This document shows positions 1 through 12,290 of a stretch of 64,000 nt of DNA, piece by piece. How positions within the stretch are numbered: position 1 is the first letter of the stretch; each line of letters opens with the position of its first letter. The DNA comes from Desmodus rotundus (Eukaryota; Chordata; Mammalia; Chiroptera; Phyllostomidae). The stretch is from the NCBI RefSeq assembly GCF_022682495.2, contig NC_071392.1, positions 54,151,459 through 54,215,458 of the forward strand, written 5' to 3'. The notes beneath the pieces were generated by a model. It was not told the DNA's origin and searched no databases. It saw nothing but the letters and a program-made list of their open reading frames with translations. Made by a program: the position numbers and the translations under genes.

Positions 1-1199
1 CTTCTGTACATTAAAAATATGTATATTCCCAGGCCCTACTCCAGACTTTGTGAGTCAGAATCATTGAAAGTAGAGCCTTAAATTCTACATTTTTAAGTGC
101 TCTCCAACTGATTCTTAATATTACCCAGGTTTGAAGAACTAGGTAAGAATGGATGGATGTTTCAATTTTCCACCTTCAAGTGACACTGGCATAAGGCCAT
201 TTCTATTCAATTGCATTGAACTAACAGGACTGTCCATGGCAGGTTCTTATTGGAGTCTTTCAGACAATAAACTCCTACAGACGTGGCAGACCCTGTGTAA
301 GCTCCACATAGTGTGAAAAACACATTCAGAGTGACTTTATTTCTAGATTTGTCAGTTTTAACCCGAGAAGCAATTTACACATAACACCAAAATAACTTTC
401 CTGCTTCCTCCTTTGAATGCCAACAGTTCACCACACAGATGTCCCTAGATTGGGCACTGTGTGTATGTGTGTATGAAAGTAGGAGTGGAGGTGCACCCGA
501 AGGGACAAACTCAGAAAAGACTCCTTAGCATAATTTCTGCATTTGGTTTTAGAACACTAGATCACCTATCAAGGTTTTTTGTTTTAGGGAGGTCCTCCAG
601 TGTGGAAGGACTTGGGTACTCCTAACATTGGTTCTCTTTATCAAAACACCATGACTGACCAGATTGACAAAGGAAAATGCACTCTTACTTAGAAAATGGA
701 TTCTGTTAACTCTTGTGACCAGCATAGAGTTTCGCCCTGATCATCTCTGTATTATTCAGGGAAGATAAACCTCTGTTCCTCACAATCCTGAAAGGGATGT
801 GGCTTAACATAACAAAGACTAATTTCAAATTTATATCATAGTGCCTTATAAGTCACTTGGGGCTGAGATCCACAGGGTCATTCAGGGACCCAGGATCTTT
901 CCTTCTAGCTTTTCTGCTATTCTCCAGGGTCTCAGAGTCCTCCATCGAAGTCTTGGCATTAGACTAGCATGTGAGGTATGAGAAAATAACCTAGAAAATC
1001 TATGGGAGGTTTATTATGAACAGAGCTGGGAAATTCTGTTAGTCAGAACTCAATTTCATGGCCTTACTAATTGTAAGGGAGGCTAAGAAATGCAGTCTAA
1101 CTATGTGCTTAGGTAAAATAGAAACAGATTTTGGTCTTTGTTACTATCTCTTTAAAAGTGTGATAGCTTTAAAGATGTGATATGGTAAGAAAGGTACTT
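1..1199. other. Non-coding sequence, no recognised feature
   Basis: This stretch is AT-rich with stop codons in every frame. I see no open frame, tandem repeat or recognisable transposon consensus. It is probably unique intergenic or intronic DNA. Confidence 0.5.
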
Positions 1200-1665
1200 T
1201 ATATCTGTAGTTTTCCATCCCCAAACCCATAACCTCCATCTAATCATGAGAAAAACATGACAAAAATCCAAATTGAGGAATATTCTACAAAACGCTTGAC
1301 CTACAAATGCTATGACCAATACTTAGCTGTCAAGGTCATCAAAAACAAAGTCAGAACTTCTACAACCAAGAGGAGCCCAAAGTTTCATGACAAGTAAATA
1401 TAACATGGTGTCCTGGATGGGATCCTGGAATAGAAAAAGAAGATTAAGTACAAACTAAGGACATTTGAATACAGAATGGACTCTGATTAATAATAATGTA
1501 ACAGTTTCTGTTTATTAATTGTGACAATATACCATACTAGTATGAGATGCTAGTAATAGTGGATACAGGGTCTGGGACACATGGGAACTATCTGTACTAC
1601 CTTCATAACTTTCCTATACATCTAAAAATGTTTTAAAATAGAAAGTTTAAAATTTAAAAAACACA
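1200..1665 (+). mobile_element. Old L1M-class LINE 3' end (fossil)
   Basis: The order of phrases matches the 3' UTR of old mammalian L1M elements: 'aatcatgagaaaaacatgac', 'ccaaattgaggaatattcta', 'aactgtcaaggtcatcaaaaac' in degraded form, 'tgtcctggatgggatcctgg', the 'taataataatgtaacag' tract, then 'gggaactatctgtactacc' and an A-rich end near 1640-1665. It is substantially diverged and has no coding capacity. The exact subfamily (L1MC to L1ME) cannot be fixed by eye. Confidence 0.72.
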
Positions 1666-2999
1666 AGTGAGTGCCAAGAAACTCCACAACTTCTGTTTTC
1701 CCACCATAGCCATGGAAAACCACTCTGTCTACTGAGAAATTACTGGTCTTCCCCTTACACTCATTTTTACCCTATATCTGTTCCTTTTAACTTTCCTCAT
1801 GTCCAAGTGATTACTTCTCAAGCACAATCCTTTTTATCATCTCTTAAATAGCATGTTTCATGCTCCTCTAAGAACACAGACCAAAACAAGATGGTAACAA
1901 TGCAAAAATCAAAAACCATTATGCCCCTGTGTTAAAACATATATACGTGTCCATAGATATGAACTTATACACACAAACACACACAATCCAAGAAAATGAC
2001 CCAGTTTTCATTGGGTTCTCTACTTTTAGACTTTTCATATTACATACTTTATTATTAACACCAATAGCTTACATAAAACGTATTTAATTGTATTTTGTTC
2101 CCTTTCTATGTCATCCTGACATATTTTGTACAGTCTATGAAATACATTTGAAAACTTCACTGAATAGTAATAGAGAAGATCTTTAGAAAAATATATACCT
2201 AGAAAGATATCCCATTTAAAAAATTCCATTTAAAAACTTTCTCTAGTTACTTTGGAAGATATAGTGCTCCATAATTCTGGAGACCTGCATAGGCATGGAG
2301 AAGAGGTCCCACAATAAATAATCAATCTTATTTGGTTTAAACCAATATTATCCAAACTTCTGTAGCCTGGAGGTTTGTTTTGTATTGTTTTCACTTTTTT
2401 TCCCCTTTCTTGCCTATTATCCATTAACTTGTTGCAGAACTAGGAATTCTTCAAATACATTTTAGATAATGTTACACTCAAAAGTGTCAAGTTAAGTAAT
2501 TTTTGGTTCCTTTCACACATCCATAGAGGAGAGAATAGAAGAAAAAAATTATTTTCTGGTCTTATTTTTAGAAAGTAGGTATTCATCTTGAAATTAGAAA
2601 ATAATTTGAGTCCTCTTTCATACATGTGTTTGGGTAAGTTATTCTGTCTGAGCCTTGGTTTACACGTTTTATAAAAAGAGGTTAGCAAAAATCCCTGTTT
2701 GGGGATTTTTTGGGTGAATTTAATGGAAAACTTAGCCTGTATAATTATCTCTGCACCTGGCTGTTGGAAAGAAATGCAAAATATATGGGTAACCTGGAAG
2801 CTCAGTATTGACTAAGCAAAGTAAATGCGATGACTTCCATTAAATCAAGAACTCCAATCTTGGACAATAAGCAGTGAGATTGGTTCCTGGTGGTCAGCAA
2901 GTGAAGGTCCAGGAAGCAAAGCAAATTAAGACATGGTATTAGGGGGATGGCTACAGATTGGGATTCATGACAGCATAGGCACATGCCTTAATATCAGTC
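1666..2999. other. Non-coding, AT-rich, no recognised feature
   Basis: The sequence is AT-rich with short CA-rich patches near 1970-1985. The few open frames are under 85 codons and have no recognisable protein character. Nothing else is visible. Confidence 0.5.
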
Positions 3000-3216
3000 C
3001 TTAGCACTGGCATTTATTGATCATTTATTACATGCTGAGCACTTAACATGCATTAGATTATCTCATATTAACAATAACTCATGAGACAGGCTCTTTGTCA
3101 ATCCCCCTTTTACAAATGAGAATGGTCAAACTTGTTCTTGCTTACTAAGTGGCCATGCCATGATTCAAATTCAGGCAATCAGACTCTAGAGCCCATCCTC
3201 TTACCACTACATCATT
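3000..3216 (-). repeat. MIR SINE (ancient tRNA-derived repeat)
   Basis: Read on the plus strand this is the reverse complement of MIR: 'gagcacttaacatgcattag', 'attatctcat', 'cttttacaaatgagaatggt', 'ctaagtggccatgccatgat', 'caggcaatcagactctagag' and 'cccatcctcttaccactac' occur in consensus order. Divergence is high, as expected for a mammal-wide fossil. Confidence 0.85.
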
Positions 3217-4802
3217 TGGATGTCATCTTTTTGAAGACATTTTTTATTAGACTGAAATGGTGACAGCTCTCTATTGTTCCCCACCCCCTTACTCCCATTT
3301 GTTATGCTGTCCTGATTTTTTTTTTTTTTAAAGTCACTGATCCGAGTCTTTTCTCCTCCTAAGCCTATATTTCTGATCAAGGAAGAGGATAATGACTTTC
3401 ATTCACAAGACATCTCCTCATATCTCCAGGTGTGGTTATCTCAGAATCACTCTCATTTACAAGGAGTTTGCTTTGCAAATGACTTAGACCATTCATACTA
3501 ACAGCCTCTGTTACTAGCTGCCATCTCTCATTAGAAAACCTGCCTTCTATGCAGCCACCCTCCACCACTGTCACCATGTCATTGGAGAAACACTAGACAC
3601 TGTAACATGGAGGAAGATTCTGTGAAAGTCAGAGGGCAGTTGCCAGGCTGGAATAGGAAGACAAGCCTTGACCCTATGTCTACTGTTGTTTCTAGGGGAC
3701 AGAATGATCTCACATTCCAAATATCCACAAAGATGAATTTTGGAAAAGCTGTGCCATCCAAAGGCCTCATGAGGGAACATCTTCCTTATTGAAATCATTA
3801 CATTTCAATTTTTGACCCTTAGTTTTCTTATTCAGGGAAATAAAATTTTGAAATTTATTATTTATTTTGTTTGGTAAGTACATTCAGGGTGTACACATGC
3901 TAACTAATCTTACAGACTCATGTGCATATTTTTAAAAGTAAAAATGTGTTGTTTTATATTTAAAAATGTAACAGCCAACTGGATAGCAACTTTTATCTAA
4001 GGTGGATTTGCCAAGGCAAAACCCATGAATTCTTGTCTACCTGACTCATCTGATTCTTCATATTTTTCTTACATTTTTCTTTAAACTCAAATTTCTTTTT
4101 ATAATGGTGAAAACATGATAGAAAATATATAAAACATATTTCTTAAAAGAAATTTAAAAGAAAATAATGATATCTTATAATTCCACAATCTAGAAATAAC
4201 CACAGTTAACATCTTCCAGACATTTTAATATGTACAAACCAGGTGTTAACTGGATCTCTCTTCTCCTTATTATTGAGATAACATGGCTTGGACCTTCATT
4301 TCATTGCTTTTCTCAAGATTTTGGCAACTTCCCAGGATCTCACATTCTAATGATCATGTGTGATACTGACTTCCTGATCCTTCTGAATTCCATTCTCCAC
4401 TCTTCCTCCCACAGCTGTTCTTTAATTTTGCCTTGGCCAGAGACTCAAACGTAGAAATAAAATTCTTTCCTTAATTTGATAGTAACAGCAAATCATCCAT
4501 AAAAGGGTTTTTGATGCATAGCACAATTGACTTCAGGACGTGAAGACTGTTGCACTTAAATGTTAGACATCTTTTTTTTTTTTTTTTCTGAGAATTCTTT
4601 GGTCTTTAAGCCATGTTATTCAACCATGTACTTTCTCTCTTCATCCCATTCTGTTTTTGCTTTCACCCTCTCACAAGCAGAAATAATATTTTTTACATTT
4701 TTTCTAATGAGGCCATTTAGTTCTCTAATGATCTTGCCCACAAATTTAAATTCAAGATTTTTTCCTTTCTATACACAAAGTCTCTCCTAAAGCTTTGAAA
4801 TT
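3217..4802. other. Non-coding, no recognised feature
   Basis: Unique-looking AT-rich sequence with homopolymer T runs near 3318-3332 and 4571-4587. Open frames are at most about 75 codons and show no domain character. Confidence 0.5.
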
Positions 4803-5085
4803 GTCTTTTCTTAAGTATATTTTACTGAATATGCTATTACAGTTGTCCCATTTTTTAAATCCCCTTTATCCTCCCCCACCTTGCACCTCCCTCGCTCTAG
4901 CATTCCCTCCCCTTAGTTCACATACACAGGTCATATATATAAGTTCTTTGGCTTCTCCATTTCCTATACTATTCTTAACCTCCCCCTATTTATTTTGTAC
5001 CTACCAATTATTCTTCTCATTAACTGTACCTTTTCCCCCATTATCCCCCCTCCCATCCCCATTGATTTTGTCTTTACCAAAGGGG
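4803..5085 (-). mobile_element. 5'-truncated L1/half-L1 3' UTR fragment
   Basis: The reverse complement carries the same series seen in the 3' UTR of the ORF1-only element at 30211-32185: 'gggggaaaaggtacag', 'ataattggtaggtacaaaat', 'aaagaacttatat', a purine-rich 'gaactaaggggagggaatg' tract and 'ctgtaatagcatattcagtaaa' at the end. Only the 3' UTR is present. I could not find a clear target-site duplication, so the copy is fairly old. The apparent open frames on both strands here are by-products of its purine/pyrimidine bias. Confidence 0.7.
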
Positions 5086-8000
5086 CTGGAGTCATTGGAT
5101 AAAGTTCGTTAAGTGTTATAAAGTTTCCACTGAGATCTAGATATGCAATACAGGGCAAAGACAAAGGGAGGTGAAAACAAGACATTTCACATGGTAGTAA
5201 TCTCAAAGGAGATGTTGAAAAAACTAGTTTCATAGTGTCTAGGGTCCTCCCTCGATCAAGGATATAAAGGGACAAGAATGGAGATCAGAAAAAGTTTTAC
5301 AGAGATTTCACTGAATAGAAAACTTAGTGGAACATAAGAATACCCATTCTAACTAGAAAGAGATGGGAAGTAGGATGCTTTTCCATTTCACATCAAGATC
5401 TTGGTTAAAAGAGAGAAGCATCAAGGACCACTGAGAATTGACTTGATATGTGTTCTCCTCAGTGGGGGAGACACAGTAGATTGATTTCTGACTTCTGCTT
5501 GGAAAACTTAAAAGCCAAGATGGGCTTGATGCACCAGACTAGGCTTGTCTGCCCTTAGGGACAAAGAAGGTGTATGTCTCCTATGAAAGAGATGCAGACC
5601 CACTGTCAGGAAAAACTGGTCAGACCATCTTTAATGCAGCACAGAAGGGTTTCCTGAGTGGCCTTGGGACTTACAGATCCTTTGTCTTGTGGGCCACTGT
5701 GAAGAGATGGAAAATTGGAAGGAACGTATGACAAAGTTATGGGAAATGCAATCAAATGAGGCCAGTGGTTCTCCAGAAAAGCCAGCAGAGAACCTACAAA
5801 GGATGGTTTTGACTTCTATCCAGGCCCCAAGAACATGGTACCTCTCATTATAGAACCAGTTAAAAACTTTTCTGCTCCCTTAGCTTTTCCCTGCCCCACT
5901 GGAATCCTAAAATGGTCAGAAGCCACAGTTCAAAAAATAGGAAAGTAGGGGAAAGATGAGGAAACAAAGTAGACAATGAAGAATGAACAACCAGAACTTT
6001 CATAGTTTTTAACTGCAAAGGGCCCAAGTAAAGTAAAGAGAGTTTTATCTTAAAGCCAGGTTTTAAGTTTTTAAGAATTATATGCTAAGAATGGTTTTAA
6101 AAAATGAAACAAAACAAAACATAGGGCTCCCAAAGCTTTTATCTAGAGGAATAACACTTACCAAGTAAAGTCTGAAGAAACAGTGAAAGACAAAAATACA
6201 GATCCCAAATAATCAATTTTTCTGTTTTCTACCATTCTGCAACATTATTTTTGAATTATTAACAGTTAGAATAATTGTTAACAATTACTGACAATTAAAA
6301 ATAATTAATTATTGACAATTCTTTAACCAACATCTCTGAACTTTGTTTTTTAATTTTTTTTTTCTGTAAAAACACTGATATGATTATTTCATATATAGTT
6401 AACTATTTCTGTAGGACAACTATGAGGCTGCTGGATCCAGGTTTAGATTCCTGACTAAAACCTTAGCAATGTGTTGCCAAATTCCACCAATTTACATGTC
6501 ACCTATGCATGAGCTTGCCAGAGATACATTTGAAACCCTCAAGTTCTACCACCTTCAGGTGACTTTGCTCTCCTGACCCTGATCCTTTGTGGTTGACTTA
6601 TAAGTTACTCTCAAAGGGCACACTTACTTCCCAGCTCTTGAGGTGGTATTTCGCCTCATTCGTGTTCCTATACTTATAAATAAATTTTGAAAATCTAACC
6701 TGTACATATATTAGCAGCTGCTTTTACATAGTTTGCACAGTTTTTATGAATACAAGAATGAACCAAAAAGCACCATTGTTTGTATTTCTTGGATAAATTA
6801 CCTATGCTTGGTTTGTGAAAACAAAATCAGCAGATCCAATTTTTTTTCAGCAGATCCAGTCAAACCCCAGGTTCTCCTTTTGAAAAAGCTATGACTGTTT
6901 ATCTTAACCTCATAGCCATAGCTAAAGCTGTAATTAGGATTGATTCAGTAAATACAACTTCTTCTTGAAGGTGTGATATGGGTAGCAGCTCTGGTCCTGA
7001 AGGGAGTGAGACTGTTATGGATTTTTCTGGGGCTTTGGCTATAGGGGAATCAATTTTTTTTAATCTTAAGAAATATTTAAAAACAGGATTTTAATGAGCA
7101 GTGATATCCTCTGTCTATATTTGGCTATGAAGTACCTTCCTAGGAAATGTAATTTCTAGCTAGCTATCACTTGCCATGTTCCCTGTGTTCATTATTCACC
7201 AAAAGAAAGGTCCGGTTGTGCTAACTCCCTGCACTCAATTTTCATTTCACTATTTCTTTTAGAGTGAGAATAACACTCAGTTGTCAAGGGGATTGAATGA
7301 ATTGTAAATAACAAATGTTACTTTACTCCCTACAACTTATCTCAGGCTATATTATGAATTTACCAGGTCCCAAATGTCAAATATATGATCTTAAAAGGGA
7401 AAATCCCCATAATAAAATGTGAAAAAAAGTCTAAATTCCAGAAGGGTGGATGAACAGATGGATACTTTTGGGACATGTGTTATGTCATTTTTGTTTTACA
7501 TTTTTTGGCTCTGCAAAGGAACATATTTTCTATGAAGTATGGTAGCTGAAGTGAAGGATAATATTAAACTAAACCTGAAAACAAGAAATGAGAAGTAAAT
7601 AGTTTAGCAGAAATACAGTTCCACATGGTAATTTTTAAAAGTTTCATTATTGAAACACAGATTTAAAACAATGTGGGCACAGACTAAGACACAAAAAGTA
7701 AACAATGAGTGATGTAATGGAGAATATTTTTCACTTGGAGTATAAATGTCACTCTAACACATTCATATACGTATTTCCAGGTTGTATTAATAAAATTCAA
7801 TATTTTCCATAAAATATTGAATTCCATAAAAGTAATTATAGATTGGCGATTGTCTCCCTTAATAATGATGTCTTACATAGAAAATAAAACATTGAGTAGC
7901 TCTGAAAAAACATCAAGTAGCTCACCTTGGAGCACTGAACCTCTTGACACAACATAAAAATTCTGGATAAGTTATTACAACACATCAGTTTATAAAACAT

Positions 8001-8277
8001 CTGAGGGAAAAAATAAATAAAGGAAATCCCCAGTTTCCAGAAATAGTGAACTCCTTGCCAGCACAGAGCTAACTCAGCAGCAGCTTGATATGGTTGTGGG
8101 GTAATTTAGATTTAGATAGATGTCCTACAATTGATGGGCTGAAGTATTAATGCTTACACATTTACAAAAAATGTTAACTTTGACCATGATGGGGCATGCA
8201 TGGGTGCTAAAACTGAGACTGGTATTGCACCCCAGAAGGATTCCCAACTTTGTAAAAAGACCCCCAAAGAGAAACCA
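5086..8277. other. Non-coding, no recognised feature
   Basis: About 3.2 kb of AT-rich sequence with stops in all frames. I recognise no LINE, SINE, LTR or exon-like open frame. A low-complexity patch of near-duplicated 'attgacaatt'/'aacaattactg' strings lies at 6240-6325. Confidence 0.45.
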
Positions 8278-8375
8278 CATTGTTTCTCTTTCTATTCTTC
8301 CCCAAGCTATGCACCTTGCTAGTGACCAAACTAGCAAGGTACATAGCTTGGGGAAGAATAGAAAGAGAAACAATG
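8278..8375. repeat. Near-perfect 46-bp palindrome (hairpin)
   Basis: The arm at 8278-8323 and the arm at 8330-8375 are reverse complements over 46 bp with one mismatch ('aagctatgcacc' against 'ggtacatagctt'). They are separated by a 6-nt spacer, gaccaa. An RNA from either strand would fold into a long stem with a tiny loop. No terminal duplication or longer inverted-repeat element is evident outside the arms, so a known MITE is not shown. A quasi-palindrome created by replication template switching is equally possible. Confidence 0.9.
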
Positions 8376-8929
8376 GTCTCTAGCCAGCCATACACATTGA
8401 GTGACAATTGAAGTTACACCCCAAATAGTACAGAATCTCAACTTAGAAATTAACATGAATCTTCTGTTGGACAGGAAACCCTTGGGTATCTTAAAAAAAC
8501 AAACAAACAAACAACCCCACAAAAGATCTTACATACAAACAAAAAATATTTCCTTTTTTCCCTCCTCAGGTATACTTTTAAAATGATTCAGTTGTTATAG
8601 TATATGCAACTTTTTGTATATTTGTTGTTGGAGGTGATCCTACAGTAGTTCAGTTTCACATGTTGCTATAAGCAGACATTGAGTTACATTTTATGTAAGG
8701 AAACACCATTTAAGAAAAATAAATGTCAATCTGAAAAATGCCAAGATGTGTTTACAAGAAAAACATTGCAAATAATATAAAGAATTATTCACTGTGAAGG
8801 AATGTCAACAGATACAGTCAACAAGAGGATTAATGTAGCCCTGCGAGAACTTGAATAATAGAATAATCTGATAGAAATAGAGAACAAGATTATTTAAAAT
8901 TATTAAATATTTTATTTTAAATGAACAAA
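8376..8929. other. Non-coding, no recognised feature
   Basis: AT-rich sequence with a short (aaac)n tract near 8496-8512. It may include the degraded start of the L1M/HAL1 remnant that follows, but I cannot align it with confidence. Confidence 0.4.
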
Positions 8930-9560
8930 AACAATGAAAAGCATGACACTGTAAAGAACAATCTAATTAAACAAAATAACTATCCTAAACAAGATAGATG
9001 AAAACAAAATCTTCACTTAGCCACATTATAGTGAAACTGGAAAGCTGAAGACATGGATATGGTCTTGAGAACAGCTAGGGGACAACATTTTAAATAAAAG
9101 AATAACTGGACTGATAATGAACTTCTTATCACCCAAAATAGGGAAGTATAGACAATGGAATAATATCTTCATACTACTGTGAATAACTTTATACTGATAA
9201 TGGTTAGTATAGGATTCTGTAAATATCTAAACTTCTACACAAGAGAAAGTAAAATAAAGATATTTTCAGGAAAACAATAAGTATGATTTATTTCTTTAAA
9301 GATGATAAAAGAACTAATTGAGAGTATAATAAAATCAGAAGAAAATTAACTCTGGAATGATGAGTAGGATTTAAAAAAGCAGTGATGAGCAAATGATTGT
9401 TAAAATGGGAGATAACTCTAAAGACTATTGACTTAAAAATATTTTGAAAAACTCTTTAAGAGAGACTTAAAAGCAAGGTGGAACTAAAATGCTATGAAAT
9501 ATGCACTATGGGAGATGCTCCAAAGAACTTATATACAAGGTCTGGCATATATAACACCCC
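8930..9560 (+). mobile_element. Ancient L1M/HAL1 ORF1 remnant
   Basis: The order of motifs follows the end of ORF1 in old L1M or HAL1 elements: 'cttagccacattatagtgaa', 'actggaaagctgaagacatg', 'gaacttcttatca', 'agacaatggaataatatctt', then 'aaaataaagatattttcagg'. The latter corresponds to the 'lysine-isoleucine-lysine-threonine-phenylalanine' strand of the ORF1p C-terminal domain. Frames are destroyed throughout. Confidence 0.55.
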
Positions 9561-9739
9561 TTTTTATTACAAAATGTTTTATTACAACATCATAAACATG
9601 TAATTCTAAAACATAGCAATATCACATGCAAGCACACCATATGGCATTTTAGGTAAAATGTTAAAATTAAAATTATAAATTATTACACTCATTTAATTAC
9701 CCTACAAACCATGCTCAAGCAGGCATTACTTCTGCCAGA

Positions 9740-10900
9740 CCTTGTATTTTGAGTTCCTTCTAATGTTTGGGACAGAAATAGATATATTGGAGGGAGGTTG
9801 GTGGAAGAGTGAATGGAAGTCAAACTGACCTCCTCCCAGGGCCAATCTGGAATTACAACTCAATTGTGGAGAAACTACCTGTAACAAACAACTGAGCAAT
9901 AGCCAGAGAGAAGCCATATAACTTCAGACAGACAGAAAAACCAGCTTTGGCACAACCTGTCTGGTAAGGAGTGTGGTAGAGACTAGAGAGGGCAGACTGG
10001 GTGCCCACAGGTGGCAGCACCAGAGAGATAATTAAGAGGCAGTTGGATCCCCCCGAGAAGAATGGGATCTAAACCTTAAGCTAGGATTCCCAGCCTAAAG
10101 CACCAGAGCCCAAAACGTACATAAATAACAAAGAACAGTGGAAAGCAGCAGGGCTGCAAAGACAGAAGGCTGGAGATGCAAGAGTCATTTAAAGGGCCAA
10201 CACACAAATTTTCATTTGCAGCCACTTACCCTGGACTCTGGCAAAGGCAGAGCAGAGTGGGCTGGAGATGCCTGAGGAGAGACTGGGGACAGAAGTCTTG
10301 GGGAGAAAACTGAGAGAGTAGACACTGAGGTCCTGGTGCTGAGTCATCCCCCAGATGGCAGCAGCCTTCGTCCTCAGGCAGACACTCCCTTCTGAGCAGC
10401 AGTAGCCTGAGGGGAAACAACAGTTCCAACCCCAGGAGGATCTCTGCCCTGGCCCTTTAGTGCTTAAGCCTGACTGCTGAGTGTAGAATGACCAAATAAA
10501 CAACCTAGGAGATAGCCAGAGACAGTAGATCCCTGGCAAAAGGGGGGCAGAGTGGACTGGAGAGACTGGGGACAGAGGCTTTGGGGAGAGAACTAAAAGA
10601 GTAGCCTCTGGGATCCCAGTGCTGATCCAACCCCCATAGGAAGCAAGCATCCAGCTCAAGTAGAGCACAACCCTCCAAGCAGCAGCAGCCTGAGGGGAAA
10701 CAATAGCCTCCACCCCAGGAGGGATTTGGCCCCACCCTATGGTGCTTAAACCTGACTGCTGAGTGCAGAGTGATCAGATGAACAATTGAAGGAGACAGCC
10801 AGGGACAGATCACTGCAAGTATCAAACAGGCTGCCTAAGGTCAGATAGGGTCAACATCTGACATCACCAGAGGCATATCCAAAAAGAAAAAAAAAGTGGT
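9740..10900 (+). mobile_element. L1 5'-UTR-derived sequence
   Basis: The stretch at 9815-9905 ('ccaatctggaattacaac' ... 'acaaacaactgagcaatagcc') aligns with the part of the L1-C 5' UTR (minus strand, about 24200-24330) that lies just upstream of its ORF1, and with L1-G near 61435-61500. The following GC-richer part has the composition of an L1 5' UTR and includes a tandem duplication (10241-10808). The minus-strand frames of up to 174 codons are composition artefacts. Whether it belongs to L1-A or to an older insertion is unclear. Confidence 0.6.
10241..10808 (+). repeat. Tandem duplication of a ~285-bp unit in L1 5' UTR
   Basis: Two head-to-tail copies lie at 10241-10525 and 10535-10808. 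Both start 'gcaaa..gg..cagagtgg', share 'gagactggggacag', 'gcctgaggggaaacaa' and 'gcttaa.cctgactgctgag', and end 'agccag.gacag'. They differ by substitutions and small indels. Duplicated 5'-UTR units recall the monomers of some rodent L1 promoters, but only two are present. Confidence 0.8.
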
Positions 10901-11039
10901 AAATACAAGAGGCTCCCAGATGAAAGCCACTATGGTCTTCTTCATGATTTGCAATATGTTCTTTCCTGTAGAGCTTTATAACATTCATTTCTTGTCCAGT
11001 AAGTTTGTATGTATTAAGTCACTAGAGTTGATACTATAG

Positions 11040-12290
11040 TGTATTTCAATTCACATATTTTGCCCCTCCCTCCTCTTAGCCCAATTTTACCTTCCTCTTT
11101 CCCCACAATATTTTCATTTCAAGTTTTGTTTTCTCTCTAGCTACAACTTGTTTTCATTCCACATTTCTACTATTTCTCCCCTATCCAGACACACAAAACA
11201 AATTTTCTTGTCAAGGCCCATTTCACATCCTTTTGCCCTGCTCTTAAAATACCTATATTCACCCTGGCTGGTGTAGCTCAGCGGGTCGAGCGTGGGATGC
11301 AAACCAAAGTGTTGCCAGTTCAATTCCCAGTCAGGGCACATGCCTGGGTTGTAGGCCAGGTCCCCAGTAGGGACCAGGTGAGAGGCAACCACACATTGAT
11401 GTTTTTCTCCCTTTCTTACTCCTTCCCTTCTCTTTAAAAATAAATAAATTAAATCTTTAAAAATAAATTAATAAAATAAAATACCCATGTTCTCTCTCCA
11501 CCTTTAACAAATTTTGGTAGTTGGCCATGGGTAGGGTAGTTGTTACATTTTTTTTTTCAATTTTATCTCTAAAGCTTCACTAATACTGTATTTCAAATAT
11601 CAATGTTTACTGGACCCCCTCCTATTCTTTTTTTTGTCTCAAATTTTAATTTTGCCATCTTAGCCTATTTTATTTCTTTTTTCCTTTTTGCATTTCTTCT
11701 ATTTCTCTTTCATCCTGCCATTTTATTTTTCTTTATTCTCCTTTTTTAAAAAAATTTCCCTTACATCCCAAATTTTAATTTTTCCTTCTCTTAGCCTGGT
11801 TTTTGTTCCTCACTCTTAGTATTCTCTCTCCCTCTATCATTTCAAAATCACTTCCCATTCCTCTAAACACCTCTTAGACTTTTCTTTGTTTCATTTTTCC
11901 CTCTTATTCCCATACCAACTATATTAATTTTAGCTTATTTATTGTTGATAGTACTGTGGCGGATCTCTCTCTCCAATTTGGCTCCTATATATTTTTTAAT
12001 TATTTACTATTCGTTCTTCTTTTTTCTTTTTCTCACTTTATTTTATTTAATATTATTTTAATTTCTGTTTAAACCTAATATTATTCGCTTCCCTTTTCAT
12101 ACTTCATTCCCTTTTTTATTCATGAGGTAATTTTTACCTTCTCTCTTTCCATTGCTCCAAATTCCAACTCTTATTAGTGCTCCTCTCTCTACCCTCTGAA
12201 AAGGATTTCTCTTTCAGTAAGTCATCTTATATCCACTCTCCTTTCTTATAATCGTCTTTTATTTTTAATGTTAAAATTTGATAATGTAAT
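11040..12290 (+). repeat. Long pyrimidine-rich tract (L1 5'-UTR type)
   Basis: More than a kilobase is strongly T/C-biased on the plus strand and interrupted only by the Ves SINE. The same compositional block occurs in the L1-B 5' UTR (16856-17131, sense strand) and as a purine tract in minus-strand L1-C (25310-25460). I therefore read it as the pyrimidine-rich section of an L1 5' UTR. No coding potential. Confidence 0.6.
11261..11477 (+). mobile_element. Ves SINE (bat tRNA-derived SINE)
   Basis: The head 'ccctggctggtgtagctcag' is tRNA-like, with an A box at about 11274-11285 and a B box 'gttcaattccc' at 11318-11328. The typical Ves body follows ('cagtcagggcacatgcctgg', 'gtaggccaggtccccagtag'), then a C/T-rich stretch and an A-rich tail of aaataaat units. 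A 15-bp target-site duplication with two mismatches flanks it: aaaatacctatattc at 11246-11260 and aaaatacccatgttc at 11478-11492. The element is mobilised by L1 machinery and transcribed by RNA polymerase III. It is the strongest taxonomic marker here for a bat genome. Confidence 0.95.

Noticed and set aside
10189..10713. 174-codon minus-strand open frame
   Set aside because: It is internal to the duplicated L1 5'-UTR unit; its repeats mirror the tandem DNA duplication.
11261..11340. Candidate tRNA gene (A and B boxes present)
   Set aside because: The boxes belong to the Ves SINE head; no cloverleaf or anticodon arm is intact and the SINE tail and target duplication follow.
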